A DNA stretch of 64,000 nt from positions 157,944 to 221,943 of the forward strand of contig CADADB010000009.1 in NCBI GenBank assembly GCA_902786595.1, read 5' to 3'. Below are positions 7,783-15,240 of this stretch, piece after piece (position 1 is the stretch's first letter; each line of letters opens with the position of its first letter). Source of the DNA: an uncultured Bacteroidota bacterium. GTDB taxonomy: Bacteria > Bacteroidota > Bacteroidia > Bacteroidales > WCHB1-69. Below the pieces are notes generated by a model. It saw nothing but the letters and a program-made list of their open reading frames with translations, ran no database searches and was not told where the DNA came from. The translations under genes were made by a program, and so were the position numbers.

Positions 7783-7831
7783 TTGATAATTGATAATTGA
7801 TAATTGATAATTGATAATTGATAATTGATAA
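7780..7831. repeat. Seven-copy TAATTGA tandem repeat
   Basis: Seven perfect copies of TAATTGA run from 7780 to 7828, followed by a partial unit. The first TAA is the stop codon of the glycosyltransferase gene. The reverse complement (TCAATTA) is the unit of the tracts at 8001-8037 and 14083-14118. The rest of the 289-nt gap to 8072 shows nothing else apart from the 8001 tract and the promoter-like box at 8044. Confidence 0.9.
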
Positions 7832-8000
7832 TGGGGAACCGTATCTGTGTACGTGATTCTTTATGGATAAACTCTAAGTCTTTAAGTCTTTAACTCTAAT
7901 ATGACCTGGCCGCTGGCTTTTGACCCATGACCTTCTAATTATACTAATACCATTTTCTTAGCACAACTCACAGTTCACACACATCATTAGCGTAAGACCA

Positions 8001-8037
8001 ATTAATTATCCATTATCAATTCTCCATTATCCATTAA
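8001..8037. repeat. ATTATCCATTATCAAT-type A/T repeat
   Basis: Alternating TTATCCA and TTATCAA heptamer-like units sit just upstream of the outer-membrane protein gene promoter. The words match those at 14083-14118. Confidence 0.7.
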
Positions 8038-8043
8038 AAAGTG

Positions 8044-8051
8044 TATTTTCG
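8044..8051 (+). promoter_or_regulatory. Variant -7 box (TATTTTCG)
   Basis: TATTTTCG followed by CGCC differs from TAnnTTTG at one base and lies 20 nt upstream of the ATG at 8072. The same TAnnTTCG variant is seen at 25647 and 57276. Confidence 0.4.
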
Positions 8052-8071
8052 CGCCGTAATTTTTGTAAAGA

Positions 8072-8878
8072 ATGAAAAATAATATCATACGGGTATTTAT
8101 AGCTTTCACATTTTGCGCGTTTCTTGTGCAAGATATTAATGCTCAGCGTTTTATCGGTTCTGTGATTGCCGGTGCCAACTTCGCCCAGATTGAAGGCGAC
8201 GATGTCCACGGCTTCTATAAGGTCGGATTCAACGGTGGTCTTGGGCTGACGCTCCCGGTGAACCGCAAGCAGACCTGGCAGGTGTCTATTGAGATGCTCT
8301 ATTCCATGAAAGGATCTGTTAAGCGTTGTCAGCCGGGATACTTTAACTTGGACAACTACGCCCCGTCCATGTTCACGGATGTGGATTGGTCAGTGCCGTT
8401 GGATTCCACAAAAAAGTGCAACATTTCCCTTGATTATGTGCAGATTCCAGTGATGGTGCACTATGAAGAAACCTATTCGGGGTGCACTTTCGGATTGGGA
8501 TTCGCGTGGAGCCGCCTGGTTCGCGCTCATGAGATATATAACGGCTATACACGCACTATAACAGCCCGTTCCGGGACATACAAGAAGAGCGACTGGTCAA
8601 TCATTGCTGACATCAGCATCCGTTTGTATAAGAATTTGAGCTTGAATCTGCGCTATGAATACTCGTTGGTGCCTATTCGTCTGGCGCAATTCGACTACCT
8701 GTTGAATGACCCTAATAGTCCTCCTGTTTCGGAAATTCACAAATATCACAACAACATGCTTTCCGCCCGTTTGATATATTTCTTTAACGAAAAATTCTAT
8801 AGAAACACCCGCGTCAACAAGTATGGTCAGACAATGGGCACCAGATGGTTGCGCGAAATTCCAGATTATGACGAATAA
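8072..8878 (+). CDS. Outer-membrane beta-barrel protein, PorT-like family
   Basis: This 268-aa protein has an N-terminal signal peptide (about residues 1-24, ending INAQ). The mature start RFIGSVIAGANFAQIEGDD is the typical opening of PorT-family/porin-like barrels in Bacteroidota. The rest alternates aromatic and polar residues as in transmembrane strands (LSLNLRYEYSLVPI, MLSARLIYFF). It should be an eight- to ten-strand barrel in the outer membrane. True PorT is a T9SS component, but this could be any member of the broad family. The next gene follows one base after its stop, so the two likely work together. Confidence 0.75.
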   Translation: MKNNIIRVFIAFTFCAFLVQDINAQRFIGSVIAGANFAQIEGDDVHGFYKVGFNGGLGLTLPVNRKQTWQVSIEMLYSMKGSVKRCQPGYFNLDNYAPSMFTDVDWSVPLDSTKKCNISLDYVQIPVMVHYEETYSGCTFGLGFAWSRLVRAHEIYNGYTRTITARSGTYKKSDWSIIADISIRLYKNLSLNLRYEYSLVPIRLAQFDYLLNDPNSPPVSEIHKYHNNMLSARLIYFFNEKFYRNTRVNKYGQTMGTRWLREIPDYDE

Positions 8879-8879
8879 T

Positions 8880-9926
8880 ATGAAAAAGACATTCACCATT
8901 GGTTTGATGTGCGTAGTTGCGAGCATTCTTTTCTCGCAATGCCATGAGATTGACTTGACGGCTGATTTCAAGGATATTACCATTTCTTACGGCATTCTGA
9001 ATGCTCAGGACGACATTCACTATTTCAAGATTTACCGCGGTTATATCACCGACGAGAATGCCTTGCTAGAAGCAGGGGATTGGGATAACGTCTATTATCC
9101 GGTCGATTCGATCGAGGTCCGGTTGGAGGAGTACCGGAACGGCAAGATTGTGCGTAGTGCCATATTGGATACCACAACGGCTGTCATGAGGGAAGAAGGG
9201 TATTTCCCCAGCCCCAAACAGCTGCTCTATTATTCGGACTGGAAACTGGACAATGAATCTGTCTATCGCTTGGTGATTAATCGTCGCACTACTGGAGATG
9301 AGGTGTATGCGGAAACGGTGATGGTGGGTGATTTCACCATCGTCCGCCCGATTTATTCATGGAATATGACCCTTAATCAACCCTACAAGATGAGATTCTC
9401 ACAGGCGGATAATGCCGCGATGTATGATGTCTTTCTTACTTTCTCCTATATTGAAGTGGATAATGCAACAGGGGCAATTGAGCATAAGAAGATTACCAAG
9501 CGACTCAACGGTGACTATATCCGAGCTTCCTCTTCATCCGAGGTTTCATTCAATTCGTTCACTCCTGAAACCTTTTTCACCACGATAATCCAAGCGATAG
9601 AAACCAATCCCAATGTCACGCGCTACACAGACACCTATTATTGTCTGCGTCTCACGATTTGGGCGGGTAATAAGAACTATCTGACGTACAGAGAAGTGGC
9701 GACCCCCAGCAGCAGCATCGTGCAGAACAATCTGGAATATACCAATTTCATTTCGGAGGATGAATCCGCGTATGGATTGCTGGCTTCACGTAATTATACT
9801 TACACGGATCTGATGTTGGACAATACGTCCGGGCATAACGAAGACACATTGGTTCTCAGTCCGCGTACGAAACGTCTGAACTTTGATTATTACCGGCATT
9901 CTCCTGAATTTCCAGGACTGAAGTAG
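8880..9926 (+). CDS. Predicted lipoprotein, unknown function
   Basis: This 349-aa protein starts MKKTFTIGLMCVVASILFSQC, with Cys21 as the lipidation site. The start at 8880 is one base after the preceding TAA (8876-8878), so it is probably translationally coupled to the beta-barrel gene. An alternative ATG at 8868 would add four residues. The body is beta-rich (ITISYGILNAQDDIHYFKIYRG), consistent with a surface or periplasmic beta-sandwich. I do not recognise a family. Pairing of an outer-membrane barrel with a lipoprotein suggests an envelope complex, which is inference from position only. Confidence 0.75.
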   Translation: MKKTFTIGLMCVVASILFSQCHEIDLTADFKDITISYGILNAQDDIHYFKIYRGYITDENALLEAGDWDNVYYPVDSIEVRLEEYRNGKIVRSAILDTTTAVMREEGYFPSPKQLLYYSDWKLDNESVYRLVINRRTTGDEVYAETVMVGDFTIVRPIYSWNMTLNQPYKMRFSQADNAAMYDVFLTFSYIEVDNATGAIEHKKITKRLNGDYIRASSSSEVSFNSFTPETFFTTIIQAIETNPNVTRYTDTYYCLRLTIWAGNKNYLTYREVATPSSSIVQNNLEYTNFISEDESAYGLLASRNYTYTDLMLDNTSGHNEDTLVLSPRTKRLNFDYYRHSPEFPGLK

Positions 9927-9931
9927 TAGTT

Positions 9932-10597
9932 ATGGAATGGAAAATATTTATCGTACGCTTGCTGCTTGCAACGCTTTTGGGCTCTATCATTGGGTTTGAG
10001 CGAGAGTATCATGCTAAGGAGGCGGGGGTCAGGACGCACCTGCTCGTGGCGCTTGGGTCCTGCTTGTTCATGATTCTGTCTGTCTATGGCTTCGACTTTA
10101 TGTTGGATCGCGACCATGTGAGTTTCGACCCGTCGCGCATTGCCTCTCAGGTGGTTACGGGCATCGGTTTCATCGGCGCGGGCACCATCATCCTGCAGAA
10201 ACAGATGGTGCGCGGGTTGACGACAGCCGCCGGCCTCTGGGTTACCGCCGCCATCGGACTCGCCTGCGGAAACGGCATGTATCTCATTGCTGTGGTCACC
10301 ACCGCCATCGTGCTGATCTCCTTAGGCCTGATTAATGTCTATCTGCCTTATATTTCACAAAAGGAACGCCGGATTACTTTTTTGGCGGAGGATTACGCCG
10401 TAATGGCGGAAATCCTGAATCAGCTTCGTCAGGAAAAAATCACAGTGCTGAACTATGAGATGCACAAGTCTGCAGAAGAAAATGACGGCAAAATGCTGGT
10501 TACCTTGGAGATACGGATGAAACGGTACGACAACGTCAAAGGTATCACCTCGATTCTGAAGAATTTCGAAAAGGTGGAGCTGGTGCAGGTTTCTTAG
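9932..10597 (+). CDS. MgtC/SapB family membrane protein
   Basis: This 221-aa protein has an N-terminal membrane domain of about four to five helices with the family motifs LGSIIGFEREY (16-26), GIGFIGAGTI and RGLTTAAGLWVTAAIG, then a cytoplasmic C-terminal domain (about 150-221) like an ACT/ferredoxin-type fold. MgtC proteins are linked to magnesium homeostasis and to inhibition of F1Fo-ATPase in some pathogens. The role here is not determined. It follows the lipoprotein by 5 nt and so probably belongs to the same transcript. Its stop codon overlaps that of the convergent glycosyltransferase gene. Confidence 0.88.
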   Translation: MEWKIFIVRLLLATLLGSIIGFEREYHAKEAGVRTHLLVALGSCLFMILSVYGFDFMLDRDHVSFDPSRIASQVVTGIGFIGAGTIILQKQMVRGLTTAAGLWVTAAIGLACGNGMYLIAVVTTAIVLISLGLINVYLPYISQKERRITFLAEDYAVMAEILNQLRQEKITVLNYEMHKSAEENDGKMLVTLEIRMKRYDNVKGITSILKNFEKVELVQVS

Positions 10598-11724
10598 CTG
10601 TTGGCTTTTTGACCGTTGGCAGTTGCGGTTATGGAATGGTAAATTCTTGTCCATTTTTTACCGATGACATCGGGTGAACAAATATCCTCTGCCTGTTTTC
10701 GGATGATTTCGGGATAGAATTGTTTGCCGTTGTTCAGTATATAATCCAGTTTTTCAACTAATTGATCCTCGTATTTTGGGGTAACGAAGACAGCATTGTT
10801 TTCGTTGGCGATTTCTGGAATGCCGCCGACAGGAGTTGTTACCACAGGTGTGCCAGTGCAGAACGACTCCAACAACACACACGGTTGGTTCTCGTAGTTG
10901 GAAAACAATAGGAAAAAAGCAGACTGGTGCAGTAGCCCGACAATCTCCGCAGATGTTTTTCGGCCCAAGAAATGAACGATATTTGAAAGACCGTTTGTGC
11001 GGACATATTCCTCTGCTTCTATGTTTTGGAAATCGTGTACTATATTTAGCTCGAAATCAAAACGTTGCGTGGATAACTGCTTGATGGCGTGTAGAATGCC
11101 CATGATGTTCTTCGCATCGTTGTCCAAAGTGGAAACGTGCAGAATTTGCTTCTTTCCGTTATATAGTCCACTGTCTTTAAGAGAGAACAGATTGGTGTCC
11201 ACCACATTTCCGACCACAGTTTGTGGCTTTTTTAAGGCCGCAGGCACGGTGGCGCAGATGTTGTTGAGCAGGTTTTGCGACACGGCAGTGATGTGTGAGG
11301 CAGTAGAGTAGGTGTATTGTAACGCTTTACGCTGAAAGATGTTAAGTTGATGCCGGTTCATGGGCTGATATACAGACCAATGTTCGCTGATAATCAAAGG
11401 AATATGATATTTCCTGGCCAAATGAGCCGCTATGGGGCCGAGCGGAAGCGCAATATGAAGGTGAATAAGGTCTGGCTTTCCGTATTTTTCAATAACTTTC
11501 TTGAATTCAGATATATAAGCTGTAAGTAGATCGATTTTGTTGTGATAGTGTATTGGCTGGAAATGGATGTTTTCGGGTATGTCCGGCGTATAATCATCGG
11601 AGGTGTGATGAAGGATGATGGAATCCGTACATCTTCCAACTGCTTCAATCTGCCGCAGGATGAAGTTGCCGTTCAGCGGTTTCGCCGCATCCGGGAACCA
11701 GGAGGGAAAATGCACAACAATCAT
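10594..11724 (-). CDS. GT4-type glycosyltransferase
   Basis: This 376-aa GT-B enzyme starts MIVVHFPSWFPDAAKPLNGNF. The C-terminal domain carries ESFCTGTPVVTTPVGGIPEI, the nucleotide-sugar binding E(x7)E-like segment of GT4 enzymes. The start at 11724 was chosen because it overlaps the stop of the upstream flippase gene by 4 nt (ATGA) and the longer upstream reading is non-coding in character. It probably transfers a sugar during surface polysaccharide or O-antigen synthesis at the inner face of the inner membrane. The sugar donor is not predictable. Confidence 0.88.
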   Translation of the reverse strand: MIVVHFPSWFPDAAKPLNGNFILRQIEAVGRCTDSIILHHTSDDYTPDIPENIHFQPIHYHNKIDLLTAYISEFKKVIEKYGKPDLIHLHIALPLGPIAAHLARKYHIPLIISEHWSVYQPMNRHQLNIFQRKALQYTYSTASHITAVSQNLLNNICATVPAALKKPQTVVGNVVDTNLFSLKDSGLYNGKKQILHVSTLDNDAKNIMGILHAIKQLSTQRFDFELNIVHDFQNIEAEEYVRTNGLSNIVHFLGRKTSAEIVGLLHQSAFFLLFSNYENQPCVLLESFCTGTPVVTTPVGGIPEIANENNAVFVTPKYEDQLVEKLDYILNNGKQFYPEIIRKQAEDICSPDVIGKKWTRIYHSITATANGQKANS

Positions 11725-13040
11725 GACCGGTCTTTTTTGTGGAATATTGATAAGGAGGAGATGCTCTCTTTCAGTAAAAGAATGTCTCGACGGGTGATCA
11801 GGAAATCCTGAAATGTGGATTTGGTGCGGGCAATGAATAGAATCAAGGTGTAGAGAAAAGTGCTGGAATAGGCGATACTGGAGATGTGTCCGGCTACCCG
11901 TAATGCGTTCACGGGATCTGTTTTGGCCTCCGCGGAAAGCCATGTGAGTCCTAACAGGCACGTGACGGCCAGACCGATGAAAGAGCCGATGGCGTTGATG
12001 TGGAACTTACCATGCCCTGCAAAATAGTGAGAGAGAATGGACAGGCATGACAAGGAAACTATGCCAGGTAACAAGCTGTTTATCACGGGTTTGGAGCCAG
12101 CGAATTCGGGACCGAAAATCCAGGCGAAGAGTGAGGCGGGAAGCATCCAAAGCACGAGCACCGCAACCAGCACAACGGCAAGCACGAATTTCAGCAGCAT
12201 CAGTGTGATACGCTTCGTGTATTCAGGATCCTGACAGTTGGCAATGCGTGCATATTCCACCACGCATATACTCTTCGGAATTATCCAAACCGCTTCGGAG
12301 ATTTTATTGCCTAAGTCATAGATTCCTAATGATTTACCAGTGTTGATAAACCGTTGGATAAAGTAATAGTTCACTCGGTAGGTGAGCAATTGTGCCAGGT
12401 TGGCGAGTTGTGTCCAACATCCTAATCGCACCATCTCCCCGAACAGCTTGCCCGCATTTTCGAAACTTCCGAAACGAATGCGGCGGCGAATATAGAAACA
12501 GCTTATAATGCACGGGACCAAGTATGAGCACAAAAAAGAAAACAGATAGATACGAATGTGGATGTCATAGCCGCCCCAATGGTGCAAGAATAGGGCGGTG
12601 GAGAGGAACACGATGAGCAGGAGGGCTTGAGTGAGTTGCAGGATGTTGAACAGTTTGATGTCTTCTTTCCCCTGCATAATGCTGATGTGTATGAAATAAA
12701 CATTGTAGATTATGGACAGGATAAAGAGGAATAGCGCATATCCGTCGGGAATCAGCCGTAGCAGATGCAGGACAATGGTGCCAACCCCCGAACTGACCAG
12801 CATCCAAGCGTAGGAAAGCAGGATGAGTTGGAAATTGTCGCGTTGCGGAGTGAGATAAACCAGCGTGGAGCCGCCCACGAAATTGCTGAGTACCTGTAGG
12901 ATAGTCAGCCCCAAGACGATTAGGGCGATGGTGCCAGTACCTTCAGCGCCAAATTGGTTGGTGTTGATGATGACCACAGCAAACATGATGGCCGTGGTCA
13001 GCAGGCGGTTGAAAAAAGTGCCCAAAATTTTGTCAGTCAC
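11721..13040 (-). CDS. Wzx-like oligosaccharide flippase
   Basis: This 439-aa very hydrophobic protein has about 12-14 predicted transmembrane helices and the MOP-superfamily opening ILGTFFNRLLTTAIMFAVVI. It would flip lipid-linked oligosaccharide across the inner membrane. The start codon is GTG (13040). The next in-frame ATG would cut into the first helix. It is coupled by a 4-nt overlap to the GT4 gene downstream, a small polysaccharide unit without a polymerase or initiating transferase in view. Confidence 0.85.
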   Translation of the reverse strand: MTDKILGTFFNRLLTTAIMFAVVIINTNQFGAEGTGTIALIVLGLTILQVLSNFVGGSTLVYLTPQRDNFQLILLSYAWMLVSSGVGTIVLHLLRLIPDGYALFLFILSIIYNVYFIHISIMQGKEDIKLFNILQLTQALLLIVFLSTALFLHHWGGYDIHIRIYLFSFLCSYLVPCIISCFYIRRRIRFGSFENAGKLFGEMVRLGCWTQLANLAQLLTYRVNYYFIQRFINTGKSLGIYDLGNKISEAVWIIPKSICVVEYARIANCQDPEYTKRITLMLLKFVLAVVLVAVLVLWMLPASLFAWIFGPEFAGSKPVINSLLPGIVSLSCLSILSHYFAGHGKFHINAIGSFIGLAVTCLLGLTWLSAEAKTDPVNALRVAGHISSIAYSSTFLYTLILFIARTKSTFQDFLITRRDILLLKESISSLSIFHKKDRS

Positions 13041-13114
13041 TGTTCTATATGATAGATGGATTGCCTAAAAAAAAGTGTGCAATTATACAAAATTTTTCCG
13101 ATTTGTATTTTTTG

Positions 13115-13122
13115 TATTTTTG
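13115..13122 (+). promoter_or_regulatory. Bacteroidota -7 box (TATTTTTG)
   Basis: TATTTTTG followed by CC, 24 nt upstream of the nucleoside phosphorylase ATG at 13147. A second similar box (TATTTTTTG) overlaps just before it. Confidence 0.6.
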
Positions 13123-13146
13123 CCTTTTCATTCTAAAATCAGAATT

Positions 13147-14013
13147 ATGAAAAAACAGATACCCGCATCCGAGTTGCCGCTGCAAAACGACGGAGCCATA
13201 TATCATCTCAATTTACATCCTGAGGAGCTGGCTGACAATGTTGTTTTGGTGGGCGATCCCGGGCGCGTGGAGATGATTTCCGGCATGTTCGACACCGTGG
13301 AGGTGCGGAAGCAAAACCGTGAGCTGATTACCCATACAGGTGTTTACAAAGGAAAACGGATCTCCGTGATTTCCACGGGGATGGGTACAGACAATATCGA
13401 TATTGTGCTCACCGAATTGGATGCCGTGGCCAATATCGATCTGCCCACCCGTACCGTCAAGGACGAACACCGCTCCCTCAATCTGGTGCGTATCGGAACT
13501 TCCGGTGCGCTGAATCCCAATATTGAATGTGGTAGCTTCGTGGCTTCTGCCTTCGGCTTCGGTATTGATGGCGTGCTGCGCTTTTACGACACGAAAGATA
13601 TTATCCGCGAGGATATCGTGGAGGCGTTTGTCCAACACACCGGCTGGGATTGCACCTTGCCGTATCCCTATTGCACGGCCGCGTCAAAGGAACTCCTCAC
13701 TCGTATCGGGTATGACATGACGAAGGGTATCACCGTCAGTGCGCCGGGTTTCTTCGGCCCGCAAGGCAGGGAGGTTCGCGCTGGCCTTAAGTATCCTTCG
13801 CTCAATCAAAAGATCGAAACATTTGATTATCAAGGAACTGCTATTACCAATATGGAGATGGAATGTTCCGCCATTTACGGCCTCGGCAACCTGCTCGGAC
13901 ATCATGCTCTGACCGTCTGCCTCATCATCGCCAATCGTGTGACTTGCAAGTTCTTGGATAGCTATCACGACCGTATGGAAACGCTTTGCCGCACGGTACT
14001 TGAACGTTTCTGA
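13147..14013 (+). CDS. Nucleoside phosphorylase (uridine phosphorylase-like)
   Basis: This 288-aa member of the PNP/UDP family cleaves a nucleoside with phosphate to base plus ribose-1-phosphate. Motifs are VLVGDPGRVEMIS (phosphate-binding GDPxR), RIGTSGALNPNI (GTSG) and ITNMEMECSAIYGLG (the MExE nucleoside-binding motif). The start at 13147 (MKKQIPASEL) is downstream of the promoter. It is soluble and cytoplasmic. Motifs fit uridine phosphorylase best, but base specificity cannot be proven by eye. It is monocistronic, with a repeat tract following. Confidence 0.88.
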   Translation: MKKQIPASELPLQNDGAIYHLNLHPEELADNVVLVGDPGRVEMISGMFDTVEVRKQNRELITHTGVYKGKRISVISTGMGTDNIDIVLTELDAVANIDLPTRTVKDEHRSLNLVRIGTSGALNPNIECGSFVASAFGFGIDGVLRFYDTKDIIREDIVEAFVQHTGWDCTLPYPYCTAASKELLTRIGYDMTKGITVSAPGFFGPQGREVRAGLKYPSLNQKIETFDYQGTAITNMEMECSAIYGLGNLLGHHALTVCLIIANRVTCKFLDSYHDRMETLCRTVLERF

Positions 14014-14082
14014 TGCTGAAATGTAGAAAGAAGATAGACAAGTGAAGAGAACGAGTAAACCGAGGTATTATCGTTTCTCCAC

Positions 14083-14118
14083 ATAATTATCAATTATCCA
14101 TTATCAATTATCCATTAT
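14083..14118. repeat. TTATCAA/TTATCCA heptamer repeat running into the next start codon
   Basis: Alternating ATTATCAATTATCC units occupy the end of the gap. The last CCATTATG contains the ATG of the gene at 14117. Confidence 0.8.
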
Positions 14119-15232
14119 GAAAAAAACAACTCTATGTATAATCTGTCTTATCTTTGGAATAGCTTCTGCACTAGCAGAGCCATCCACATGTAAGATATTA
14201 TATCTGATTCCTTTTGATTCAGAAAATTACACTTCACCTTACGTTAAAGAGATTGAGGACATAGAAACTGTGCGCTCTTATCAGTTGATGGGCTTTTGGA
14301 ATGGGGCACAGATGGCAATCGAGGAGATGAGCAAGGGCGAAAATATAAATTTTGAAGTGATTGTACGTGACATTTCCAATAACGAAGCCAAATTGCGTAG
14401 GATAATGGAAGACAGAGAGTTGATGTCGGGTGTGGATCTTATCATCGGCCCCTTTTTCAGTAAACTCTTTTCCATTGCAGCGGAGTATGCCAAGCAGTAT
14501 CGCATTCCGATTGTGAACCCATTTACCAATCGGCAGGATTTTGTCGAAGGGAATGAGTATGTCTATAAGTTAATCCCGTCATTGGAGGCGCGTCCCGCCA
14601 TGATTGCATTTCTGGCGCAGCAGTCCGGAGCTTCTCCGATTATCATTTACGGGGATTCCAGCTCCCAAAACAAGGAAATGCTGGCATATCTGAAATATTT
14701 CCGTGACAACCATATCGCGTTTGAAATTACGCCCAACGCTTCTTCCGTGGTGTCCCGTTTGATACCTGACAGACCACAGTTTGTCGTTACTTTTTACGAT
14801 AATCCCGCCCAGAATCTCATCATCTCCCGAAACCTTATTTACAGTAAAAAAACGGACAATCTGACATTTGTGGTGCCACAAACCTGGTTGGATTCAAAAA
14901 CTTACGATATTGAGTATTATTCCAAACTGAATCTGCATTTTTTCTCGGATTATTATGTCGATTATGATGCGGAAAAGACCAAGACATTCGTCTATAATTA
15001 TACTCAGAAATACGGTGTACCGCCGTCTTTGGAAAATTTTGCTTTTCAAGGGTACGACATTACCTGCTATTTCGCGCAGTTAGTCCTCAACCAGTTTGAC
15101 CATGACCGTGTGAAAGTCAGTCCGATTGCATTCCCGCTCTCTTTTGACAAGTCTTCTGACGGTGGCTATGAGAATGTGAATGTTCAGTTCTTGGAAGTCA
15201 AGGATGATGAGATAATCCCCAGTTTATACTAA
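14117..15232 (+). CDS. Periplasmic binding protein type 1 (Peripla_BP_6-like)
   Basis: This 371-aa protein has a signal peptide MKKTTLCIICLIFGIASALA. The mature part has a type-1 periplasmic binding fold: ILYLIPFDSEN, then a GFWNGAQMAIEEM helix, VIVRDISN, GVDLIIGPFFSKLFSIAAEYAKQ and RIPIVNPF, the pattern of Leu/Ile/Val-type receptors. No ABC permease or ATPase is nearby. In Bacteroidota such orphan proteins are often outer-membrane or periplasmic components of unknown ligand, so a transport role is not assured. The gene ends 8 nt before priA and the two are likely co-transcribed. Confidence 0.8.
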   Translation: MKKTTLCIICLIFGIASALAEPSTCKILYLIPFDSENYTSPYVKEIEDIETVRSYQLMGFWNGAQMAIEEMSKGENINFEVIVRDISNNEAKLRRIMEDRELMSGVDLIIGPFFSKLFSIAAEYAKQYRIPIVNPFTNRQDFVEGNEYVYKLIPSLEARPAMIAFLAQQSGASPIIIYGDSSSQNKEMLAYLKYFRDNHIAFEITPNASSVVSRLIPDRPQFVVTFYDNPAQNLIISRNLIYSKKTDNLTFVVPQTWLDSKTYDIEYYSKLNLHFFSDYYVDYDAEKTKTFVYNYTQKYGVPPSLENFAFQGYDITCYFAQLVLNQFDHDRVKVSPIAFPLSFDKSSDGGYENVNVQFLEVKDDEIIPSLY

Positions 15233-15240
15233 TTGCGCTC

